Assembly (NCBI RefSeq): GCF_938036805.1
Contig: NZ_CALHWC010000029.1
Location: forward strand, 1-39,696
DNA length: 39,696 nucleotides
From: an uncultured Streptococcus sp.
Lineage (GTDB): Bacteria; Bacillota; Bacilli; Lactobacillales; Streptococcaceae
Direction: 5' to 3'
Positions 31,496 to 38,711 of this stretch are shown in pieces. Below the pieces are notes generated by a model. That model saw only the letters and a list, made by a program, of their open reading frames with translations, did not search any database and was not told the DNA's origin. Position 1 is the stretch's first letter. Every line of letters starts with the position of its first letter. Position numbers and translations under genes: made by a program.

Positions 31496-32638
31496 ATGAT
31501 TTATTTAGATAATTCAGCGACGACCAAGCCCTATCCAGAAGCGCTAGCTACTTACACAGAAGTGGCTTCTAAAATTTGGGGCAATCCTTCCAGCCTGCAC
31601 AGTTTAGGCAGTCAGGCGACCCGTCTCTTAGAAGCTTCTCGTCGGCAAATAGCTGAGCTTTTAGGCAAGTCTTCGTCGGAGATTTTTTTTACGTCTGGAG
31701 GGACAGAAGGGGACAATTGGGTGCTTAAGGGAGTTGCTTTTGAAAAGATTCCCTTTGGTAAACACATTATCGTATCCAACATTGAGCATCCTGCGGTTAA
31801 AGAATCAGCTCTCTGGTTGCAGAACCAAGGATTTGAAGTCGATTTTGCACCAGTTGATAAGGCAGGTTTTGTTGATGTAGATAGGTTGGCAGAGCTGATT
31901 CGACCAGATACCACTCTGGTTTCGGTCATGGCTGTCAATAACGAAATCGGCAGTATTCAGCCTATCCAGCAAATATCAGAACTGCTAGCAGACAAGCTAA
32001 CCATTTCCTTTCATGTGGATGCTGTGCAGGCTGTAACGAAGATTCCGACAGCTGCTTATCTGACGGATCGCGTGGATTTTGCAACCTTCTCCAGTCACAA
32101 ATTTCACGGTCTTCGGGGCGTAGGATTTGTCTATATCAAGTCTGGCAAGAAAATTAGTCCACTTTTGACTGGTGGTGGTCAGGAGTCGGATAAGCGCTCC
32201 ACAACGGAAAATCTCGCCGGCATTGCAGCCACGGCCAAGGCTCTGCGTTTGTCCATGGAAAAGCATGAAGTATTTGCCCAGCGGACGGCCCAGATGAAGG
32301 CGATTATTCTTGAAGAGCTACAGAAGTATCCAGATGTGGTGATTTTCTCAGACATGGAAGATTTTGCGCCTCATATCTTGACCTTTGGTATCAAGGGAGT
32401 ACGAGGTGAAGTTGTCGTCCATGCCTTTGAAGACTACGAGATTTATATCTCGACGACCAGCGCTTGCTCTTCCAAGGCTGGTAAGCCGGCAGGGACCTTG
32501 ATTGCTATGGGTGTCGAAAAGTCTCTCGCTCAGACCGCTGTCCGTATTAGTTTGGATGCTGATAATGACATGAGCCAGATAGAGCAATTTTTAACAACCT
32601 TTAAAATCATTTACGAAAAAACCAGAAAAGTAAGGTAA
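31496..32638 (+). CDS. Cysteine desulfurase (NifS/IscS family)
   Basis: 380 residues, a class V PLP aminotransferase. Motifs are MIYLDNSATTKPYPE at the start, TSGGTEGDNW (about 62-71), FHVDAVQA (cofactor Asp), SSHKFHGLRG with the PLP lysine at residue 202, and the mobile-loop cysteine in SACSSKAG (Cys324) that carries the persulfide. It frees sulfur from cysteine. The next gene, thiI, starts 3 nt after its stop, so its main duty is probably to load ThiI for 4-thiouridine formation in tRNA rather than general Fe-S assembly. AGAGGA precedes the ATG. Confidence 0.92.
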   Translation: MIYLDNSATTKPYPEALATYTEVASKIWGNPSSLHSLGSQATRLLEASRRQIAELLGKSSSEIFFTSGGTEGDNWVLKGVAFEKIPFGKHIIVSNIEHPAVKESALWLQNQGFEVDFAPVDKAGFVDVDRLAELIRPDTTLVSVMAVNNEIGSIQPIQQISELLADKLTISFHVDAVQAVTKIPTAAYLTDRVDFATFSSHKFHGLRGVGFVYIKSGKKISPLLTGGGQESDKRSTTENLAGIAATAKALRLSMEKHEVFAQRTAQMKAIILEELQKYPDVVIFSDMEDFAPHILTFGIKGVRGEVVVHAFEDYEIYISTTSACSSKAGKPAGTLIAMGVEKSLAQTAVRISLDADNDMSQIEQFLTTFKIIYEKTRKVR

Positions 32639-32641
32639 ACA

Positions 32642-33856
32642 ATGCAATATTCAGAAATTATGGTGCGCTACGGTGAGCTCTCAACCAAGGGCAAGAACCG
32701 CATGCGCTTTATCAACAAACTTAAACGCAATATCCAAGCTGTTTTGTCAGTCTATCCGCAGGTCCATGTCAAGGCTGACCGCGACCGGACCCATGTCTAT
32801 CTGCACGGAACAGACTATCAGCCTGTCGCTGAATCGCTCAAACAGATTTTTGGAATTCAGAATTTCTCGCCATCTTACAAAATTGAAAAATCTGTGCCAG
32901 CCCTAATCGAAGCTGTCCAAACCATCATGAAGGAAGTCTATCAAGAGGGTATGACCTTTAAGATTTCTAGCAAGCGCAGTGATCACAACTTTGAATTGGA
33001 TAGCCGCGAGCTTAACCAGACACTTGGTGATGCTGTTTTTGAGGCCATTCCCAATGTTCAGGTCAAAATGAAAGCGCCAGATATTGATCTGCGCGTTGAA
33101 ATTCGTGAAGAAGCGGCCTATATCTCCTATGAGACCATTCGTGGTGCTGGAGGTTTGCCAGTCGGTACTTCAGGAAAAGGCATGCTCATGCTCTCAGGTG
33201 GGATTGACTCACCAGTGGCGGGCTATCTGGCTCTCAAGCGCGGTGTAGATATCGAGGCAGTGCACTTTGCCAGTCCACCTTACACCAGTCCAGGTGCTTT
33301 GAAGAAAGCTCAAGATTTGACACGAAAACTGACCAAGTTTGGCGGCAATATCCAGTTTATCGAAGTCCCTTTTACAGAAATTCAAGAGGAAATCAAGGCC
33401 AAGGCTCCAGAAGCCTACCTCATGACACTGACTCGTCGCTTTATGATGCGTATTACGGATCGGATTCGAGAGGAGCGGGGTGGTCAAGTCATCATCAACG
33501 GAGAAAGTCTTGGTCAGGTGGCGAGTCAAACCATCGAGAGTATGCAGGCTATTAACGCCGTGACCAATACACCGGTTATCCGTCCAGTCGTGACCATGGA
33601 CAAGCTGGAAATTATTGAGATTGCAGAGAAAATTGATACTTTCCAAATTTCTATCCAGCCATTTGAAGACTGCTGTACTATTTTTGCACCTGACCGACCT
33701 AAAACCAATCCGAAAATCAAGAATGCCGAGCAGTACGAAGCTCGTCTAGATGTTGAAGGTTTGGTAGAACGCGCTATTGCAGGCATCATGATCACTGAAA
33801 TCAGACCACAGGCAGAGACTGATGAAGTTGACGAGCTGATTGAGGAGTTGTTGTAG
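32642..33856 (+). CDS. thiI: tRNA 4-thiouridine synthase ThiI
   Basis: 404 residues. An N-terminal ferredoxin-like part plus a THUMP domain (to about 165; MVRYGELSTKGKNR, ISSKRSDHNFELDSRELN) is followed by the PP-loop SGGIDSPVAGY (about 185-195), which adenylates U8 of tRNA. The C-terminal part holds QPFEDCCTIFAPDRPKT. The rhodanese domain that carries sulfur in the longer E. coli enzyme is absent, as in most Firmicutes, so persulfide must come directly from the desulfurase encoded upstream. Confidence 0.94.
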   Translation: MQYSEIMVRYGELSTKGKNRMRFINKLKRNIQAVLSVYPQVHVKADRDRTHVYLHGTDYQPVAESLKQIFGIQNFSPSYKIEKSVPALIEAVQTIMKEVYQEGMTFKISSKRSDHNFELDSRELNQTLGDAVFEAIPNVQVKMKAPDIDLRVEIREEAAYISYETIRGAGGLPVGTSGKGMLMLSGGIDSPVAGYLALKRGVDIEAVHFASPPYTSPGALKKAQDLTRKLTKFGGNIQFIEVPFTEIQEEIKAKAPEAYLMTLTRRFMMRITDRIREERGGQVIINGESLGQVASQTIESMQAINAVTNTPVIRPVVTMDKLEIIEIAEKIDTFQISIQPFEDCCTIFAPDRPKTNPKIKNAEQYEARLDVEGLVERAIAGIMITEIRPQAETDEVDELIEELL

Positions 33857-33930
33857 GAGTTTAGAAGTAGCTTTTTACTGAAAGAATCTGGAAAACTATC
33901 TATTGATGATGAAGATAAAAGGGGATATTT

Positions 33931-34530
33931 ATGAACGAATGGGATTCCTTTTTGAGTGGGCTCATGGGAGCATTGTCTTGGAAAGATGGACAAGATAATG
34001 CTTTGCTGTTTGGAATGCCCAGTTGGACTTATTTTATTGGTCTCTTAGTTCATTTCCAGATTTTCCTAAGCTTGTATGCTCTCTTATTTTGGGGATATCA
34101 TAAAGATATTAAGGAAGCTGGCTCTGTCAAGAAGGCCATGAGAAATAAATGGAATACCATACGTCAAAGCCAAAAAAGTACGGGCAGAGCTATTTTTGTC
34201 ACAATAATTAGCGTTCTTCTTATGCTTTTTATCTTTCCTGCTTATGAAGGCTATCGAATTACCAATGGTATTTGGCGCTATCATTATTTTACTAATCAGA
34301 TAACCGAGCTAAAAACGGCTTTAGTGACTGGTGTTGATACCGAGACCGGAGGAAGTAAGTCTACCTATTCTCGTATTACCTTTACTATTAACGTTGATGG
34401 AAAAGAGCGAGAGGTCAATGTTCCAGATAGTAATAAAAGTCTTGCCAGATCAGCTAAAAAACATTTGAAGCCTCCGATAGCTATTGAGGTTCATGTCAAT
34501 CAAGAAGGGCAGATTGTATATTTTAAATAA
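33931..34530 (+). CDS. Two-helix membrane protein, DUF3592-like
   Basis: 199 residues with two hydrophobic segments: about 30-53 (YFIGLLVHFQIFLSLYALLFW) and about 86-105 (AIFVTIISVLLMLFIFPAY). They are separated by a basic loop. The remaining 90 residues form an external, strand-rich domain that includes YSRITFTINVDGKEREVNVP and IAIEVHVNQEGQIVYFK, the sort of small beta domain seen in DUF3592-type proteins. GGGGA precedes the ATG. Function unknown. It is unrelated to thiI upstream, 74 nt away, and is followed by the rplU promoter region. Confidence 0.75.
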   Translation: MNEWDSFLSGLMGALSWKDGQDNALLFGMPSWTYFIGLLVHFQIFLSLYALLFWGYHKDIKEAGSVKKAMRNKWNTIRQSQKSTGRAIFVTIISVLLMLFIFPAYEGYRITNGIWRYHYFTNQITELKTALVTGVDTETGGSKSTYSRITFTINVDGKEREVNVPDSNKSLARSAKKHLKPPIAIEVHVNQEGQIVYFK

Positions 34531-34588
34531 ATGGAAGTACAGAATGAGGATATTTAGTGGAAAATCCGTTTTCATTAAATGAAATTAC

Positions 34589-34617
34589 TTGCAAAAGGTT
34601 AGTAGAAGTGCTATACT
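34589..34617 (+). promoter_or_regulatory. Promoter of rplU-prp-rpmA
   Basis: TTGCAA (34589-34594), 17 nt, TATACT (34612-34617), with TG in the extended -10 position. Transcription would start at about 34624, at the 5' end of the L21 leader. Confidence 0.75.
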
Positions 34618-34620
34618 AAG

Positions 34621-34757
34621 AATGTTGACTATGCACGGCCTGTGCAACCGCTCGAACATCGTTGCTCACATAGTGAGTATAAAGTGGTTCGTCCCACGAT
34701 GCTAGGCGAGTCTTCACAAAAATACGGGTAAACCCCAATAAATCATAGGAGGTGCAT
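34621..34757 (+). ncRNA. Ribosomal protein L21 leader (cis-regulatory RNA)
   Basis: The untranslated leader between the promoter and rplU contains the hairpins expected of the Firmicutes L21 leader: GCAC/GTGC at 34633-34645, CTCAC/GTGAG at about 34665-34678, GTGG/CCAC at about 34684-34697 and GGGT/ACCCC near 34726-34737, then the AGGAGGTG ribosome-binding site. L21 or the assembled protein is thought to bind this RNA and repress its own synthesis. Confidence 0.8.
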
Positions 34758-34758
34758 A

Positions 34759-35073
34759 ATGAGCACATACGCAATCATTAAAACTGGCGGCAAACAAGTT
34801 AAAGTTGAAGTTGGTCAAGCTATCTACGTTGAAAAATTGGATGTTGAAGCTGGTCAAGAAGTGACTTTTAACGAAGTTGTTCTTGTTGGTGGTGATAAAA
34901 CTGTTGTCGGAACTCCACTTGTTTCTGGAGCTACTGTAGTTGGAACTGTTGAAAAACAAGGAAAACAAAAGAAAGTCGTTACTTTCAAGTACAAACCTAA
35001 AAAAGGTAGCCACCGCAAACAAGGTCACCGTCAACCTTACACTAAAGTTGTCATCAACGCAATCAACGCTTAA
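34759..35073 (+). CDS. rplU: 50S ribosomal protein L21
   Basis: 104 residues, full length. It starts MSTYAIIKTGGKQVKVEVGQ and carries the conserved C-terminal basic stretch KYKPKKGSHRKQGHRQPYTK that contacts 23S rRNA. It is preceded by the L21 leader and a strong AGGAGGTG site, and followed by prp and rpmA in the standard order. Confidence 0.98.
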   Translation: MSTYAIIKTGGKQVKVEVGQAIYVEKLDVEAGQEVTFNEVVLVGGDKTVVGTPLVSGATVVGTVEKQGKQKKVVTFKYKPKKGSHRKQGHRQPYTKVVINAINA

Positions 35074-35088
35074 TTCACAGGAGAACAC

Positions 35089-35433
35089 ATGATACAGGCA
35101 GTCTTTGAGAAAGCCGAAGATGGCGAGCTGAGGAGTGCGGAAATTACTGGACACGCCGGAAGTGGCGAATACGGCTTTGATGTCGTGTGTGCATCGGTTT
35201 CTACGCTTGCCATAAATTTCATCAATTCAATTGAAAAATTTGCAGGCTATGAACCAATCCTAGAATTAAACGAAGAAGAAGGCGGATATTTACGAGTAGA
35301 AATCCCTATGGATATTCCGCCGCATCAGAGAGAAATGACTCAGCTTTTCTTTGAATCATTTTTCTTGGGAATGGCAAACTTATCGGAGAACTCTTCTGAG
35401 TTCGTCCAAACCAGAGTTATCACAGAAAACTAA
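35089..35433 (+). CDS. prp: Ribosomal-processing cysteine protease Prp
   Basis: 114 residues. The catalytic pair is visible as His22 (TGHAGSGEYGFD) and Cys34 (VVCASVSTLAINF), with the long helix after it. Prp removes the N-terminal extension of L27, which is essential in Firmicutes that have the extension. The L27 encoded 17 nt downstream does have one, so enzyme and substrate are co-expressed. AGGAGA precedes the ATG. Confidence 0.93.
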   Translation: MIQAVFEKAEDGELRSAEITGHAGSGEYGFDVVCASVSTLAINFINSIEKFAGYEPILELNEEEGGYLRVEIPMDIPPHQREMTQLFFESFFLGMANLSENSSEFVQTRVITEN

Positions 35434-35450
35434 CACGGAGGAAAAACACT

Positions 35451-35744
35451 ATGTTAAAAATGAATCTTGCAAGCTTGCAACTTTTCGCCCACAAAAAAGG
35501 TGGAGGTTCAACGTCAAACGGACGTGATTCACAGGCAAAACGTCTTGGAGCTAAAGCAGCTGACGGACAAACTGTAACTGGAGGATCTATCCTTTACCGT
35601 CAACGCGGTACACACATCTACCCAGGTGTTAACGTTGGCCGTGGTGGAGATGATACATTGTTCGCAAAAGTTGAAGGCGTAGTACGCTTTGAACGTAAAG
35701 GTCGCGATAAGAAACAAGTATCAGTTTACCCAATTGCGAAATAA
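35451..35744 (+). CDS. rpmA: 50S ribosomal protein L27 with cleavable N-terminal extension
   Basis: 97 residues. The first 12, MLKMNLASLQLF, form the Prp-cleaved leader; the mature protein begins AHKKGGGSTSNGRDSQAKRLG, which reaches the peptidyl-transferase centre. The rest is typical L27 (GGSILYRQRGTHIYPGVNVGRGGDDTLFA). GGAGG precedes the ATG. A terminator ends the operon. Confidence 0.98.
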   Translation: MLKMNLASLQLFAHKKGGGSTSNGRDSQAKRLGAKAADGQTVTGGSILYRQRGTHIYPGVNVGRGGDDTLFAKVEGVVRFERKGRDKKQVSVYPIAK

Positions 35745-35756
35745 TTCATTATTGAT

Positions 35757-35790
35757 AAAAATCCCTGTCTCAAGATTGGGATTTTTATTT
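35757..35790 (+). terminator. Rho-independent terminator after rpmA
   Basis: AAAAATCCC (35757-35765) pairs with GGGATTTTT (35778-35786), followed by ATTTTT. Confidence 0.85.
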
Positions 35791-35813
35791 TTGGAGAAAA
35801 TGAAATTGTTTCC

Positions 35814-35860
35814 TTGACATTTTCTCTTCTTAGTGTTTTAATATACCCTATAGGGGTATA
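35814..35860 (+). promoter_or_regulatory. Promoter and CsoR/CstR-type operator of the rhodanese operon
   Basis: TTGACA (35814-35819), 17 nt, TTTAAT (35837-35842). Directly after the -10 comes TATACCCTATAGGGGTATA (35842-35860), an inverted repeat with TATACCC and GGGTATA arms. This is the GC-flanked ATACCC...GGGTAT type bound by CsoR/CstR repressors. The ribosome-binding site AAGGAG begins at about 35861. Confidence 0.82.
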
Positions 35861-35874
35861 AAGGAGAGAAAAAT

Positions 35875-36180
35875 ATGTTTGATTTTTTTACAAAGATAGA
35901 TAGTATTTCAACGGATGAGCTGGAGAAGCGATTGAAGTCCAATATCCAACTAATTGATGTACGGACGCCATCCGAATTTCGTAGAGGACATATAAAAGAG
36001 GCCCAGAATGTTCCTTTGAGCCAAATTGGGCAATTTGCTCCAGCTAAAAAGGAGACGATTTACGTTATTTGCCATTCAGGTGTGCGGAGCAAGATGGCAG
36101 CGAAAAAGCTGAAGAAAAAGGGCTATGATGTTGTCAATGTCCGAGGTGGTATGAGCGCTTGGACAGGGAAAACCATTTAA
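35875..36180 (+). CDS. Rhodanese-like sulfurtransferase 1
   Basis: 101 residues, a single rhodanese domain: LIDVRTPSEFRRGHIKEAQNVPL (about 26-48), then the active-site loop CHSGVRS with Cys66, and VRGGMSAWTGKTI at the end. The Cys would carry a persulfide. It has no export signal. It is the first gene of a three-gene operon under the CsoR/CstR-type operator, followed 16 nt later by the reductase-rhodanese fusion. Confidence 0.92.
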   Translation: MFDFFTKIDSISTDELEKRLKSNIQLIDVRTPSEFRRGHIKEAQNVPLSQIGQFAPAKKETIYVICHSGVRSKMAAKKLKKKGYDVVNVRGGMSAWTGKTI

Positions 36181-36196
36181 GTAGAAAGGGTTAACA

Positions 36197-37849
36197 ATGA
36201 AAATTATTATCATTGGTGGAGTTGCAGGAGGTATGTCTGCGGCAACACGTTTAAGACGGCTGATGGAAGATGATGAAATTGTGATTTTTGAAAAAGGTCC
36301 TTTTGTATCTTTTGCGAACTGCGGCCTGCCGTATTATATTTCTGGTGAAATTGCTGAGCGAGACGCTCTCTTGGTTCAAACGCCTGAAAGTCTCAAGGCA
36401 CGCTTTAACTTGGATGTGCGACCTTTTCATGAGGTGGTGAAGATTTCGCCTGAAGATCATACAGTAACGGTGGCTCATGACGGTTCAGAGTTCACAGAGC
36501 AGTATGATAAGCTGATTCTTTCACCGGGAGCGAAGCCTTTTATTCCTGAGATTGAAGGACTTTCAGAAGCAACTAATGTATTCACTTTGCGCAATGTCCC
36601 AGACTTGGATCAGATCATGTTAGCCTTGGATGAAGAGCCTCAAGAGGCTGTTGTCATCGGTGCTGGATTTATCGGTCTGGAAACGGCTGAAAATCTGCGC
36701 AAGCGTGGCTTGAATGTGACAATCGTAGAAAAAGCGCCGCATGTTTTGTCACCACTTGATGAGGAAATGGCAGCTTTTGTCCAAGCAGAATTAGTCGATA
36801 AGGGAGTGAAGGTCATCACCTCCCAGTCAGCTACTTGCTTCGAAGAAAATAGCAAAGTGATTGTCTTGGAAAATGGACAAAAATTGGCTTCAGATGTGAT
36901 CATTCTCTCTGTCGGAGTCCAGCCTGAAAATAGCTTGGCTAAGGCAGCAGGCATTGAGACAGGTCTTCGTGGGGGAATCTTAGTTGATGAACATTATGAG
37001 ACGAGTCAGAAAGATATTTTTGCAGTCGGAGACGTCATCCTTGTTAAGCAGGAAATAACTGGTGATGATGCTTTGATTGCTCTAGCTTCGCCTGCTAATC
37101 GACAAGGACGTCAGGTGGCAGATGTGCTTGCTGGCTTGGAGCGGAAGAATAAGGGAAGTATTGGTACAGCTATTGTGCGTGTCTTTGACATGACAGCCGC
37201 TTCAACAGGTCTGAATGAGCGTTTCCTTCAGCAAAATCAGCTGCCTTATCAAGCGATTCATGTCAGCGGTAAGGATCATGCAGGCTACTATCCAGGTGCG
37301 ACTGACTTGACCTTGAAATTGCTCTTTGAGCCAAAAACTGGAAAAATCTATGGTGCTCAAGGTGTGGGTAAAAAAGGCGTTGACAAGCGGATTGATATTT
37401 TGGCGACAGCTATCAAGGGCAATCTCACGATTTTTGATTTGCCAGAGCTGGAGTTCACCTATGCACCACCTTTTGGCTCAGCCAAGGATCCGGTCAATAT
37501 GCTGGGCTATGCAGCTATGAATCTAGCGGAAGGCTTGAGTGAAAATATCCAATGGCACCAGCTGGAAGACGAGTTGGCTAGTGGGAAAGTCTTTTTAGAT
37601 GTCCGGACACTCAATGAGTTTAAGCAAGGACGCCTGAAGGCAGATAAAACAGTCCATATTCCGCTGAATGAACTCAGAGAACGCTTGGCTGAGCTGGATA
37701 AGGAAGCAGAATATATCGTGAGCTGCCACAGCGGTCTGCGCAGCTATATTGCCGAGCGAATCTTAAAACAAGCAGGATTTGCAGTGAAAAATCTAGACGG
37801 AGCTTATGCTTTGTATAAAATGGTAAAACCAGAAGGAGTAGAAAAATGA
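36197..37849 (+). CDS. CoA-disulfide (persulfide) reductase with C-terminal rhodanese domain
   Basis: 550 residues. The FAD-binding start is MKIIIIGGVAGGMSAATRLRR; SFANCGLPYYISG carries the single redox cysteine, Cys42. The NAD(P)H-binding motif is VVIGAGFIGLETAENL (about 152-167) and the second FAD motif is DIFAVGDV (about 273-280). The reductase dimerisation domain ends at about 440. From about 455 a rhodanese domain follows (VFLDVRTLNEFKQGRL) with its Cys510 in SCHSGLRS. Such fusions reduce CoA disulfide or CoA persulfide. With the flanking rhodaneses it fits a reactive-sulfur detoxification pathway. Confidence 0.9.
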   Translation: MKIIIIGGVAGGMSAATRLRRLMEDDEIVIFEKGPFVSFANCGLPYYISGEIAERDALLVQTPESLKARFNLDVRPFHEVVKISPEDHTVTVAHDGSEFTEQYDKLILSPGAKPFIPEIEGLSEATNVFTLRNVPDLDQIMLALDEEPQEAVVIGAGFIGLETAENLRKRGLNVTIVEKAPHVLSPLDEEMAAFVQAELVDKGVKVITSQSATCFEENSKVIVLENGQKLASDVIILSVGVQPENSLAKAAGIETGLRGGILVDEHYETSQKDIFAVGDVILVKQEITGDDALIALASPANRQGRQVADVLAGLERKNKGSIGTAIVRVFDMTAASTGLNERFLQQNQLPYQAIHVSGKDHAGYYPGATDLTLKLLFEPKTGKIYGAQGVGKKGVDKRIDILATAIKGNLTIFDLPELEFTYAPPFGSAKDPVNMLGYAAMNLAEGLSENIQWHQLEDELASGKVFLDVRTLNEFKQGRLKADKTVHIPLNELRERLAELDKEAEYIVSCHSGLRSYIAERILKQAGFAVKNLDGAYALYKMVKPEGVEK

Positions 37850-38139
37850 AAACTATATCAGCAGCTGACTTAGAAAAGCAGTATCAATCTGAAAAATTGG
37901 CCATCGTAGATGTGCGCGAAAGACATGAATTTCAAGCGGGTCATATCCCAAATGCTGGAAATCTTCCGCTTAGTGAGTTGGAAACTGGCTATAAAAAGCT
38001 GGATCCTGACTACAAATATTATGTCATTTGCCAAGGAGGTGCACGTTCAGCGACTGCTTGCCAATTTCTTGCCATGCAGGGCTTCGATGTGACCAACGTA
38101 TCAGGTGGCATGAACGCTTGGTCTGGAGAGACGGAATAA
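37846..38139 (+). CDS. Rhodanese-like sulfurtransferase 2
   Basis: 97 residues, a single rhodanese domain with LAIVDVRERHEFQAGHIPNA (about 18-37) and the active-site loop CQGGARS (Cys62). The end VSGGMNAWSGETE resembles that of the first rhodanese. The start overlaps the reductase stop by 4 nt (ATGA), so the two are translationally coupled. The active-site loop differs from that of the first rhodanese (QGGA against HSGV), which suggests a different acceptor. Confidence 0.92.
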   Translation: MKTISAADLEKQYQSEKLAIVDVRERHEFQAGHIPNAGNLPLSELETGYKKLDPDYKYYVICQGGARSATACQFLAMQGFDVTNVSGGMNAWSGETE

Positions 38140-38144
38140 AAGAT

Positions 38145-38179
38145 AAAAAGGATTCAAGTCGTTGCTTGAATCCTTTTTT
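38145..38179. terminator. Bidirectional terminator between the rhodanese operon and the csoR-family gene
   Basis: AAAAAGGATTCAAG pairs perfectly with CTTGAATCCTTTTT across a six-base loop. T-runs exist on both strands, so it can end the two convergent transcripts. Confidence 0.88.
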
Positions 38180-38189
38180 CCTCTTCTTC

Positions 38190-38444
38190 TTATTTTCGAT
38201 TTACCAGAAAATGAATAGCTTTCTCTATTCTTTCCCTTTGCTTTTTCGGATCATCAGATGGATTTTCTAGGCAATCCGTTAAATTCTCAGTAATAACCAT
38301 CTCAATAACACGGTCAACGCTGGAGCGGACGGCTAATAACTGTGTGAGAATATCTGAACATTCCCTGTCCTCTTCAATCATTTTTTGAATGCCTCTTAAC
38401 TGTCCCTCGGAGCGCTTGAGGCGGGTAATATAATTAGAATTCAC
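38190..38444 (-). CDS. CsoR/RcnR-family repressor, CstR-like (persulfide-sensing type)
   Basis: 84 residues with a GTG start and a GAGG site 8 nt before it. The family helix RLKRSEGQLRGIQKMIEEDREC is clear. Copper-sensing CsoR uses Cys, His-x3-Cys; here the cysteines are Cys29 and Cys58, but the position four before Cys58 is Asn54, not His. That cysteine-pair-without-histidine pattern is that of CstR, which forms a di- or trisulfide between subunits. The neighbour is a rhodanese/CoA-persulfide operon with a matching operator. The gene's own promoter (38476-38504) lacks such an operator, so it may not regulate itself. Confidence 0.88.
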   Translation of the reverse strand: MNSNYITRLKRSEGQLRGIQKMIEEDRECSDILTQLLAVRSSVDRVIEMVITENLTDCLENPSDDPKKQRERIEKAIHFLVNRK

Positions 38445-38475
38445 GGTGATTTCCTCGTTTGTTTACATTGAGTTT

Positions 38476-38504
38476 ATTATATGCTTAATCTGTATATTTG
38501 TCAA
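38476..38504 (-). promoter_or_regulatory. Promoter of the CstR-like repressor gene
   Basis: On the minus strand: TTGACA (complement of 38499-38504), 17 nt, TATAAT (complement of 38476-38481), a full consensus sigma-70-type promoter. No ATACCC-type operator is near it. Confidence 0.82.
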
Positions 38505-38521
38505 TTGGACTGGTTGGAGGT

Positions 38522-38536
38522 AGTTTTCAGAAATTT
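38522..38536. promoter_or_regulatory. CodY-like box
   Basis: AGTTTTCAGAAATTT matches the CodY consensus AATTTTCWGAAAATT at 13 of 15 positions. It lies about 27 nt upstream of the -35 of the peptide-binding lipoprotein gene. Confidence 0.55.
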
Positions 38537-38562
38537 TCCATAATTACTCTCTGATTCCTCTA

Positions 38563-38591
38563 TTTACTTTTTATCAGAATTCTGGTATAAT
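38563..38591 (+). promoter_or_regulatory. Promoter of the peptide-binding lipoprotein gene
   Basis: TTTACT (38563-38568), 17 nt, TATAAT (38586-38591), with TG in the extended -10 position. Confidence 0.75.
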
Positions 38592-38595
38592 AGCT

Positions 38596-38616
38596 TATGT
38601 TATAAAATATAACATA
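38596..38616. promoter_or_regulatory. 21-bp palindrome at the transcription start
   Basis: TATGTTATA and TATAACATA are perfect inverted arms around AAA, beginning five bases after the -10. It could be an operator or a 5' hairpin of the leader. Confidence 0.5.
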
Positions 38617-38711
38617 GAAATTGAACTAAGAGAATACTAAATAAAATAAGGGCCTATCTTTGTTTCAGATTCTCTTATTCTGAGACTTCTCTCATTTTTG
38701 GAGGTGTATTT

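Noticed and set aside
33526..33993. Minus-strand open frame over the end of thiI
   Set aside because: Antisense shadow of a conserved gene; Ser/Ile-rich and without a recognisable domain.
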